Of a DNA stretch of 21,060 bases, positions 1 to 6,090 are shown one piece after another. The stretch comes from a virus. Under the pieces are notes generated by a model. The model searched no databases. It saw nothing but the letters and a program-made list of their open reading frames with translations, and had not been told where the DNA came from. A program made the position numbers and the translations under genes. The first letter of the stretch is position 1, and the number at the start of each line of letters is the position of its first letter. Location: positions 1-21,060 of the IMG/VR virus record IMGVR_UViG_3300027704_000202; one strand, 5' to 3'.

Positions 1-335
1 CACCACAAAACTGGCGTAGTTTTACGCAGGTCAACGTGGACAAAATTATTGGCAATTCCGATGCCGTTGAACCCCATTTTTAGAGCTTCTTGCACGATCC
101 TAAATCGCTCTACTCCACCGCTAACTTTTATGTCGCAGGCAATTCCTTGGGCATGGGTTCCGGGTGTGTTTTTTGCCTTCTCAATACTGTGCTTTCTGGA
201 CCTGTAACCGCTGGTAATGACAAAGCTAAATCCGCACTTTTCGCGCAGATCGTCTAACGCTGACAAAAACTCTTTGCTCATGTCATTTTCGCCGGTCTCT
301 TGGCAGTCAAATTCTGATAGGTCAAAGTATCTCAC
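1..335 (-). CDS. Endolysin, M15-family zinc peptidase (C-terminal end cut by window)
   Basis: The 111 visible residues read FVITSGYRS (residues 38-46), then GTHAQGIACDI (59-69, zinc ligands H61 and D68) and FVHVDLR (99-104, third zinc ligand H100). This H...D...H set with the SGYRS lead is the Peptidase M15 (D,D-carboxypeptidase/endopeptidase) signature, so it should cleave peptide bonds in peptidoglycan. GTG start overlaps the holin stop (GTGA), with AAGGA 9 bases upstream. No signal peptide is seen, so release would depend on the holin. The catalytic core is complete and only a few C-terminal residues are probably missing. Confidence 0.88.
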   Translation of the reverse strand, partial: MRYFDLSEFDCQETGENDMSKEFLSALDDLREKCGFSFVITSGYRSRKHSIEKAKNTPGTHAQGIACDIKVSGGVERFRIVQEALKMGFNGIGIANNFVHVDLRKTTPVLW

Positions 336-697
336 TTCGCTGCATCCTTTTTTGCCATCACCCCTTCAAATGCGCCACCGCCAAAATAAAAGCCGACAAT
401 TGTCAACATGATCCAGTCGATCTTGAATGAGGTGATCAATTCTTGAACCTGGGCGATGTCCTTGTCCATAAAGAACAGCGTCAGTACCATCAGATAGCTG
501 CCGACAAACGTGAAGCCAAATATTAGCGCCAGGTAACGCTGTGCCACTTTAAAAGGCGAATACGCGGATAGCAGGTCTGTCTTCGCCTTTGTTTTGGCCT
601 CTATCATTTCAGTATCGCTTGTGTGCATGGAGTCGATCAGACCCAGCCCCTTGGAGATAACGTCACCGCTTCCCAAGATAGTGCTTAAAATAGACAT
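332..697 (-). CDS. Holin-like membrane protein (GTA holin 3TM type)
   Basis: The 121-residue protein has a short N-terminal hydrophobic part, an amphipathic charged helix (MIEAKTKAKTDLLSAYSPFK), a clear membrane segment (about 54-76, RYLALIFGFTFVGSYLMVLT) and another (about 94-111) ending in YFGGGAFEGVMAKK. The K/R-rich helix followed by a TM, a linker and a C-terminal FGG-type TM resembles the holin family known from gene-transfer agents. Its stop overlaps the endolysin start by 4 bases, the usual holin-endolysin arrangement. Start at ATG 697 is fixed by a GAGGAAA site. It would form membrane lesions that release the endolysin. Confidence 0.7.
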   Translation of the reverse strand: MSILSTILGSGDVISKGLGLIDSMHTSDTEMIEAKTKAKTDLLSAYSPFKVAQRYLALIFGFTFVGSYLMVLTLFFMDKDIAQVQELITSFKIDWIMLTIVGFYFGGGAFEGVMAKKDAAK

Positions 698-698
698 A

Positions 699-1013
699 TT
701 ATTTCCTCGACATAAAGGCGGTCGCGCCAAAGTAGGCAGCGCAGACACTTGCCTGGGCGATGTAGAAAAGACCTAAAAGGTCAGATAAGGCGTTTACCCG
801 GCTATCGGGCATAATTGGAAGCATCAAAAAAATAGAGAAGACCACCATCGACATCATGGCGACCCAGGCCATGCGCTTTTGGGTATCGGCCTTCTCTTCA
901 CGCAGGGTTAGCTCTACCATTTCTTGCTGAAGACGTATCTCGTCGTCGCTGACAATGCCGTCACCATCGAGATCAAACTCAGCGTATTTTGATTCTTTTT
1001 CAAGGCGCTTCAC
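699..1013 (-). CDS. EF-hand plus two-TM membrane protein, holin-like (GTG start)
   Basis: The 104-residue protein begins with a complete 12-residue EF-hand loop, DLDGDGIVSDDE (residues 14-25; acidic at positions 1, 3, 5 and 12, Gly at 6). A charged helix follows (ELTLREEKADTQKR), then two membrane segments (about 48-68, MAWVAMMSMVVFSIFLML, and 79-101). The GTG start overlaps the previous stop (GTGA). Two-TM proteins next to an endolysin are often holins, and a soluble Ca-binding head could tie membrane behaviour to calcium. Whether it binds calcium or forms holes is inference. EF-hand/TM proteins of this kind occur in aquatic phages as far as I recall. Confidence 0.7.
   Translation of the reverse strand: MKRLEKESKYAEFDLDGDGIVSDDEIRLQQEMVELTLREEKADTQKRMAWVAMMSMVVFSIFLMLPIMPDSRVNALSDLLGLFYIAQASVCAAYFGATAFMSRK
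702..708 (-). promoter_or_regulatory. Ribosome binding site that sets the holin start
   Basis: GAGGAAA on the minus strand lies just upstream of ATG 697 and fixes the holin-like start there. An extended frame reaching 748 reads through this site and is not supported. Confidence 0.75.
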
Positions 1014-1312
1014 TTACGCTCTAGCATCATATTGATAAGCTGAGTTAGGCGCTCATCAGAGGCCTCTGCGAGCTTCTCCTGACGCGCTAACGAATCAGCT
1101 ATGTTCTTAATCGCTTGAGCGTTTAAAGCCGTGCTTGTGGCGTTCTGGTTGCTTTTTGCATAGGTATCCACCGCAATCTTACCGACTCGCTCAATCTCCA
1201 TCTGAGTGGCTTGGGCCTGGGCTTGCATGGCACCGTATCCGACAGAAAATGAAATAAGCGCGGCGATAATGGGCAGCGCCCAGGTTGGTAGCTTAATATG
1301 CGTTTCGGCCAT
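1010..1312 (-). CDS. N-terminal TM plus coiled-coil protein, possible spanin-like lysis protein
   Basis: The 100-residue protein has one N-terminal membrane segment (about residues 10-27, WALPIIAALISFSVGYG) and a long polar helix (30-98, rich in Ala, Gln and Glu) that would form a coiled coil on the outer face. This is the shape of an inner-membrane spanin (Rz type), and it lies next to holin-like and endolysin genes, but no Rz1-like lipoprotein is seen. The ATG at 1312 has AAAGGA about 8 bases upstream and overlaps the previous TGA; an in-frame TTG at 1330 is rejected. A holin-accessory role is also possible. Confidence 0.6.
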   Translation of the reverse strand: MAETHIKLPTWALPIIAALISFSVGYGAMQAQAQATQMEIERVGKIAVDTYAKSNQNATSTALNAQAIKNIADSLARQEKLAEASDERLTQLINMMLERK

Positions 1313-1596
1313 CAGTAGCGTCCTTTCCAAACTCGAAATGCGTCAAATTCGCCTGACATCATTTTCTTGTGAATTAAGTCTTTTTTAGCCTCATTGTCGG
1401 ACCACTTTAGCCCGGCATCTTTTACCCATTGAGCTACTAAGTGCATTGGGATTCTGCCAACAAGACGGTTTTCGCCTGTTAAGCCAACGCCCTGCTTACG
1501 CATTTCTTTTACCTCGTCGAGATAGACGTTGTTGTCGTACTGCTTGTGAATCTCAATGCCTTTCTCGGTTGGTATAATCTTTTCTTTTATGAGCAT
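1312..1596 (-). CDS. Conserved 94-aa phage protein (hypothetical)
   Basis: I cannot name this 94-residue protein. It contains ENRLVGRIPMHLVAQWVKDA, a short helical region that I recall from small phage proteins encoded just after the capsid gene, and a closing MSGEFDAFRVWKGRY. No membrane segment or enzyme motif is visible. Its ATG overlaps the stop of the Lys-rich small gene (TAATG), and its stop overlaps the next start (TGATG), so these genes are translated as one chain. A virion minor component is possible. Confidence 0.65.
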   Translation of the reverse strand: MLIKEKIIPTEKGIEIHKQYDNNVYLDEVKEMRKQGVGLTGENRLVGRIPMHLVAQWVKDAGLKWSDNEAKKDLIHKKMMSGEFDAFRVWKGRY

Positions 1597-1697
1597 TACT
1601 TTTTCCTTTTCTTTTTAGCAGGAGCTTTCTTTGCCTTTGCCGCCGCAGCCTTACCCGCTTCGGTATATGCGTACTTTTTACCGTTTACCTTTGGCAT
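1596..1697 (-). CDS. 33-residue Lys/Ala-rich basic small protein
   Basis: This short frame starts with ATG at 1697 after a good ribosome site (TTAAGGAATAAAC) and ends with TAA overlapping the next ATG (TAATG). The product begins MPKVNGKKYAYTEAGKAAAA and ends in Ala/Lys-rich sequence closing with KKKRKK. Similar tiny basic proteins with a P.V..K.Y.YT..G start occur near capsid or lysis genes of aquatic phages; function is unknown. The strongly positive C terminus could bind nucleic acid. It is the first gene past the capsid terminator, so its level depends on readthrough or on a promoter I cannot see. Confidence 0.75.
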   Translation of the reverse strand: MPKVNGKKYAYTEAGKAAAAKAKKAPAKKKRKK

Positions 1698-1718
1698 GTT
1701 TATTCCTTAAAAAAATGC

Positions 1719-1750
1719 AAAAAAAAGCACCCCTTGTGCACAAGGGATGC
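1719..1750 (-). terminator. Strong intrinsic terminator after the capsid gene
   Basis: On the minus strand, GCATCCCTTG, loop TGCA, and CAAGGGGTGC form a 10-bp stem with one G-U pair, followed by eight T. A further seven-T run follows a few bases on. The hairpin begins 20 bases after the capsid stop and ends before the ribosome site of the next small gene. Confidence 0.88.
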
Positions 1751-1770
1751 CTTCGTTTTACCGCTTACGC

Positions 1771-2727
1771 TTAGGACGTAGCTAGATCACAGATGATGCC
1801 TGACGCTGCTTCGTTTTTCGAAACGAGAGTCAATTCTGTTACTACCTGGCGAGTGGTGTTGTCGCCATTTTTACTCAGTTCAACATTTTTAGTTGGACGC
1901 AAAACCGCTACATTCCACATATCGTTCTGACATATAAATACGTCACGACCGCGAATTAAGCGGCTTGGCTGAAATTCAACCGTTCCCCAAGGTGTAACAT
2001 AAACATCTAACGATTTAACAACCTTGTTGTCGCCAGCTTGAACAGTTGAACGCTGGTTGTTGTTACCAGTAAAGCCCAGTGCAATGTTCATTTGGAAAGG
2101 TGACAGGTAAACCGTATCGGGATTGCCGCCAGCCGTCCAAATTGACTGCATGGTCGTGTCAAACAGCGCCTGCGTGAAGTCACGCGGAGTACCGTCATCA
2201 GTACGAGCGCCGCCAGTACCGTTTGGAGCGGCACCAGAGTTGCCAGATGCAAAGCTGTCGTTAGTTGTCATCCACACTGGAGCACCCGCTAATTCTCTAG
2301 CGGTAGTGGCGTTACCAGCAACAGACGCATTGTTGGCGAACAGGGCCAATTCTATGTCTAATTTTTGTTCCTTGGCGACCTTGATGACTTGGTACGCCAT
2401 CTCGGAATTCTTTCCTGCCTTGCTCAGACCAGAGTCTGTGTCAGCTACGACTACGGCGTTTTTAAAGATTTGGGTTCTGTTCCCAAGCCGGGTTGTAGCA
2501 GTACGAGCTTCAGCAGTGGTTGCATCGCCTTCAACGTGAGCATTGGCTCCAGCAGAGCGCAGAGCGTCTGTCTGAAATTCATGCAAAGTTGCAGTTGCTT
2601 TGGTTTTTTTACAAGCAGAAAAAAATGGAGTCTCTTCTGGAGACACCGATTCAATAATTCCGCTCAAATCTTCTTTTATGCTATTAGACCCATCGTATGA
2701 GTCAAAAGTATTACTTGGCTGTGCCAT
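1771..2727 (-). CDS. Major capsid protein (SU10-type, formerly DUF5309)
   Basis: The 318-residue protein has the family's marks: SVSPEETPFFSACKKTKATA near residues 28-46, LHEFQTDALRSAGANAHVEG just after, NRTQIFKNAVVVADTDSG, and EMAYQVIKVAKEQKLDIELA. The C terminus has VYVTPWGTVEFQPSRLI and a beta-rich close. This is the HK97-fold capsid family found in SU10-like phages. About 30 variable, Gly/Asn-rich residues in the middle (around 150-180) could be a surface-exposed loop. It has a strong ribosome site (GAGGTAATTT) and is followed at once by the best terminator in the window, as expected for the most abundant virion protein. Confidence 0.88.
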   Translation of the reverse strand: MAQPSNTFDSYDGSNSIKEDLSGIIESVSPEETPFFSACKKTKATATLHEFQTDALRSAGANAHVEGDATTAEARTATTRLGNRTQIFKNAVVVADTDSGLSKAGKNSEMAYQVIKVAKEQKLDIELALFANNASVAGNATTARELAGAPVWMTTNDSFASGNSGAAPNGTGGARTDDGTPRDFTQALFDTTMQSIWTAGGNPDTVYLSPFQMNIALGFTGNNNQRSTVQAGDNKVVKSLDVYVTPWGTVEFQPSRLIRGRDVFICQNDMWNVAVLRPTKNVELSKNGDNTTRQVVTELTLVSKNEAASGIICDLATS

Positions 2728-2750
2728 TTTAAATTACCTCAAGTCTTAAT

Positions 2751-3719
2751 TTAGGTGCCCAATATCATCGCTACTGCGTCATCAATTGAGCCTGAATTTT
2801 TCAGTCGATTTTGCTTGTTCCGAAGCTCTTTCTGCGAGGAACCGGCTTTTTTACTGCCTGCTTTTAGTGGTTGCGATCTCTTTTTATGAGTAGCTTTTTC
2901 CACGGCCTTCGACTTTCCTGCTACGATTTCACGATACTTTCTAGCATCCTCCAAAACTCTAATAGCCCTATGGTCTACGATGGCTGATATCTCTTCAGCG
3001 CCGTAACCGTACTCCGTCCCAACCGCGAGCATCTGCTCCTTCATCACTTTCCCTTTCGACGGGTCTGCAAGGTCAGGCATGATTTCTAAGAGCTTGGTCA
3101 TCTCTTGGTTGCGATGGGCTTCTAGGGCTAAATTTTGCGCGTGTAGCTGGTCGTTCTGAACCGATTGGAACTGCTGCATCTCATTTTGGTAGGCCGCCAT
3201 GTTCTGCTCAAATCGCGCATTTTGCTCGACGTATCCGATTGGATCGGTGTCTAACAAAGCGATATCTGGCTTCACGGGCTGGCGAGTGACGCTTCCATTT
3301 TGGAGCCTGCTGAATAGCTCAGTTACTTGCTGACGAGATTCTAAAAGGGCGTTATAAACTTCCTCAGTTTGCTTTCGCGCCTGGGCGTTTTCTTGCATCC
3401 CTTTTTGGACAAACTTCTGACCGGAAAATCCTTGCTTGAGCTCATCAAGAGTTACAGCCTTTTCTTCACCGTCAATTTTAACGGTGAAAGACTGACTCTC
3501 AGAAGCGGCATCGTCTTCTTCGTCGTCTGTGTCCTCGGTTATGTCGTCATCTTCTTCGTGCTCTTCTTCGTGCTCCTCATCTTCGGATTCTTCTGCGTCA
3601 GATGCTTCAGGGGCTACCTGATCATCCTCGACCTCGGTCTCTTCGATTTCGGTTGGCTTTAGAAGTGCTTCTGCGGCAGATTCGATGCTGCCATCCATCA
3701 TTGTTTCAGTCGTTTCCAC
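2751..3719 (-). CDS. Capsid scaffolding protein
   Basis: The 322-residue protein has a strongly acidic N terminus (residues 23-75, with runs of Glu and Asp), a scaffold-type segment with TVKIDGEEKAVTLDELKQGF and SGQKFVQKGMQENAQARKQT, a long helical Gln-rich middle, and a basic C terminus (ATHKKRSQPLKAGSKKAGSS). An acidic start and a basic end that contacts coat protein are the hallmarks of phage scaffolds, which guide procapsid assembly and then leave. The start is uncertain: GTG at 3719 has AAAGGA about 10 bases upstream, while ATG at 3701 or 3698 overlaps the preceding stop. It lies directly before the capsid gene. Confidence 0.85.
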   Translation of the reverse strand: METTETMMDGSIESAAEALLKPTEIEETEVEDDQVAPEASDAEESEDEEHEEEHEEDDDITEDTDDEEDDAASESQSFTVKIDGEEKAVTLDELKQGFSGQKFVQKGMQENAQARKQTEEVYNALLESRQQVTELFSRLQNGSVTRQPVKPDIALLDTDPIGYVEQNARFEQNMAAYQNEMQQFQSVQNDQLHAQNLALEAHRNQEMTKLLEIMPDLADPSKGKVMKEQMLAVGTEYGYGAEEISAIVDHRAIRVLEDARKYREIVAGKSKAVEKATHKKRSQPLKAGSKKAGSSQKELRNKQNRLKNSGSIDDAVAMILGT

Positions 3720-3952
3720 GGTGCTGTTTTCCTTTTGTCATCGACAAGATCGGCCATTTTTATGGAGTTGATCTTAGTTTCGATTGAGTTAAGCGCGTCA
3801 ATTAAATTGCGCGCCAGGGTGATCGCCTCGTCGTCACGAGACTGTTCCAAAAAGACGCTAACTGCGTCATCTTTGATGTCTTGTAAAAGCTCCTTAAATA
3901 CATCATCGCCTGCTAGGCGCGTGTACCTTTGAGCCTTTTCTTTATTGTTCAA
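3698..3952 (-). CDS. Small helical protein between portal and scaffold (TTG start)
   Basis: The 84-residue protein is predicted to be fully helical and charged (YTRLAGDDVFKELLQDIKDD, EAITLARNLIDALNSIETKI). It starts with TTG overlapping the portal stop (TTGA); no in-frame ATG exists until near the C terminus, which is why I accept the TTG. Small helical proteins at this position occur in podovirus-like genomes, but I cannot name a function. Helping portal or scaffold nucleation is a guess from context. Its stop overlaps in-frame ATG codons of the scaffold gene. Confidence 0.6.
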   Translation of the reverse strand: MNNKEKAQRYTRLAGDDVFKELLQDIKDDAVSVFLEQSRDDEAITLARNLIDALNSIETKINSIKMADLVDDKRKTAPWKRLKQ

Positions 3953-6033
3953 AATCTACCGCCAGTGACTGCTTGCGCTGGGGCATCAGCCGGGTATCGA
4001 GGGACAGCCTGCGCTTGCTTTACGCCCTGCACATCGACCTGAGTCTGGTACTTGCCATAAATCTCAGCAGCCTTTACTAGGAGGTCTTGGTCCATCTGAT
4101 CGCGCTGTCGGTCATCTGTAGCGATGGCCTTTTGTGCGTCTATCTGGATGCGCGCCATATCGGTCTGAGACTTGGCCTGCGCCTTCAATTGTTCTGCCTG
4201 AAGGAACGCTTGTGCCTGGTCCATTGGAGGCTCACCCTGCTGCGCTTGTTGCTGCTGTTGCATCTGCATTTCCTGCTCTGCACTCATAGGCTTAAAGTAT
4301 CTATCAATGTTGCGTAGTCCACCAAGAGCGAGCATGTCAGCAAGCGTATTTCTTATTTCCGTCATCCCAACAAGGCCGTTACCGACACCGTAGTTTTGGA
4401 ATATTTGAACCTGCATATCGAGTGCCTTTTGCAAAGCACCTAGACGCTCACCCTCTCTGCCAGTGCCAAGACCGACATTGACTGTAACGTCCATTTCTTT
4501 GTTCCAAGAGCGAGGGTCAACAGGCATGTAGTCGTTGCCAGCAATTGCCATCATCTCGGCTTTATCACAATTTTCGATTGTTAGTTTTAACATTAGCTTG
4601 AAAAGCTGCGAAACGCCCCCGGCTAAATTTCTAGCCATTGTCTCAATCTGAGAGGCTGCACCTTGGACCGTTGCGTTCACAGCGGTGGCCGTAGTGTTAG
4701 ATAAAGCGTTGGGGTCTAACCCTGACGATGCGGCTGATACGCCTGTTTTCTGGTCAATCTGAGCGTCAAAATATTCGACTGCGGAAAGTGTTTGCCCCGC
4801 AACAAAGGGGACGGTTAGCTGGTTAATTGCACCAGCAGTTTTTGTCCTGACAACGCCACCGATCTCGTTGTTCAAAAAGTCATCAATGTTAACCATACCC
4901 TCGACGATTTCAGTGCGAGGGTTGTTGGTTAGTGCCACGTTATCGAGGACACCTCGGAGCATTGCTGTTGCTGCGTCCTGCTCTGAAAAGAGTATATCTG
5001 CAAGCGAGTTGCCGACCCAAGTATGTGGTTCTGGATCATGCTGAAAGATCGCAAACGGAACGTCACCCCACGGCTCAAAGTCAAGTAGCTCGTCAGAGCC
5101 GCCAGCCAAAAGAATCTTGTGCATGGTCGGTACGCCTGTACCATCAACGTCGATCTTCATGTAAACCTCGGACACAATGACCATTCTCATCGTCGGGTCT
5201 AAAGGCTGCTCGTCACGATCAAAGCTAAAGTTTTGACGCTCAAATCTTTCTTCGTCTGCAAAGTTATCGGTGTCGTGCCCAGTCAGCTCTGACACTTCGT
5301 CAAAATCGTATCCCATCGCTACTAGATCGCCAACACGGACCTCGCGCTTATGAACAACGGCGTAAGCATCTTCTAAAGACGTTGCCTCTGAGCTAATAAA
5401 AAACTCTTCTGGCGGCAGCGCCTCAATGACTAAATCGCCATATTCTTCGGTGACCGAAATCTTGACATTATGGCTAGAGATGGGTACTTCCATACCCATC
5501 TCGTCAATTTCCATTTCGATGTTTTCACTGTGCTCCAAAACCTCAACACGATCATCATTGACGATTAAACTAAATTCCTCATCGGGCAAATCTTGGTGGT
5601 CGTATGTCTCACTTTTCTTTTCGACGTTCCAGTAGCACTTGACCACTCCGGTTTTCTTTAAAAGAGAATCAGCAAAAACATCAGAGAGGATTTTGTAACC
5701 ATTGCAGGTATTAAATTTATAGTTAACGTACTTAGTGGCCTGCTCTGCAAACTGAGCATCTTCTGGCCCCATTGGCGCAAACTCAACGGGCTTGTCGGTG
5801 GATAAAAATACGCGCATCAGGTTAGGTTTTATGGCTCTAATCTTGTCTCGTATTTTTGTAGCAACAACCTTACTCCGTCCGTCCTCCTCGCCAATGTCAA
5901 CTTTGCCATCGTAATAACGCTGGGCCTTTAATCGATCACTAACGATCTCAGAATTTACAAAGTCTTCAGCACTGTCCACCGCGTCCGAGGCAATTGACTT
6001 GATGTCATCTTCGGTAAGTTTCTTCAGTTCCAT
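3949..6033 (-). CDS. Portal protein (P22/SU10-like)
   Basis: The 694-residue protein matches the large podovirus-type portal pattern. It has an N-terminal helical region with RLKAQRYYDGKVD and GRSKVVATKIRDKIRAIKPN, then LMRVFLSTDKPVEFAP (residues 72-87), ADSLLKKTGVVKCYWNVEKK (121-140), PEEFFISSEATSLEDAYAVVH, and the mid-portal segment PHTWVGNSLADILFSEQDAA. The C-terminal part is Gln-rich and helical (MQMQQQQQAQQGEPPMDQAQ), as in portals with a long barrel or crown. Twelve copies would form the DNA channel at one capsid vertex. The start chosen is the ATG with a GTGGA site, not an upstream TTG. The stop overlaps the next gene as TTGA. Confidence 0.88.
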   Translation of the reverse strand: MELKKLTEDDIKSIASDAVDSAEDFVNSEIVSDRLKAQRYYDGKVDIGEEDGRSKVVATKIRDKIRAIKPNLMRVFLSTDKPVEFAPMGPEDAQFAEQATKYVNYKFNTCNGYKILSDVFADSLLKKTGVVKCYWNVEKKSETYDHQDLPDEEFSLIVNDDRVEVLEHSENIEMEIDEMGMEVPISSHNVKISVTEEYGDLVIEALPPEEFFISSEATSLEDAYAVVHKREVRVGDLVAMGYDFDEVSELTGHDTDNFADEERFERQNFSFDRDEQPLDPTMRMVIVSEVYMKIDVDGTGVPTMHKILLAGGSDELLDFEPWGDVPFAIFQHDPEPHTWVGNSLADILFSEQDAATAMLRGVLDNVALTNNPRTEIVEGMVNIDDFLNNEIGGVVRTKTAGAINQLTVPFVAGQTLSAVEYFDAQIDQKTGVSAASSGLDPNALSNTTATAVNATVQGAASQIETMARNLAGGVSQLFKLMLKLTIENCDKAEMMAIAGNDYMPVDPRSWNKEMDVTVNVGLGTGREGERLGALQKALDMQVQIFQNYGVGNGLVGMTEIRNTLADMLALGGLRNIDRYFKPMSAEQEMQMQQQQQAQQGEPPMDQAQAFLQAEQLKAQAKSQTDMARIQIDAQKAIATDDRQRDQMDQDLLVKAAEIYGKYQTQVDVQGVKQAQAVPRYPADAPAQAVTGGRF

Positions 6034-6040
6034 ATTTATT

Positions 6041-6048
6041 TTTTCCAC
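6041..6048 (-). promoter_or_regulatory. Ribosome binding site that sets the portal start
   Basis: GTGGAAAA on the minus strand lies about 8 to 10 bases before the ATG at 6033. It supports that ATG over an in-frame TTG at 6063, which falls inside the hairpin and has no Shine-Dalgarno element. Confidence 0.5.
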
Positions 6049-6049
6049 G

Positions 6050-6073
6050 AAAAAGACCGCCAATTAAGGCGGT
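6050..6073 (-). terminator. Weak intrinsic terminator-like hairpin before portal
   Basis: Read on the minus strand, ACCGCC, a six-base loop TTAATT, and GGCGGT form a 6-bp GC-rich stem, followed after one C by five T. The element lies between the 653-residue gene and the portal ribosome site. The stem and T run are short, so partial termination or an RNA processing or stabilising hairpin are both possible. Confidence 0.45.
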
Positions 6074-6090
6074 GCAGTGAGTAGGGTTAT

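Noticed and set aside
698-748. Seventeen-residue extension of the holin-like protein to position 748
   Set aside because: It would run through the GAGGAAA ribosome site and deep into the EF-hand gene; the ATG at 697 is well placed.
6034-6063. Ten-residue N-terminal extension of portal from a TTG
   Set aside because: The TTG lies in the hairpin and lacks a ribosome site; the ATG at 6033 has one.
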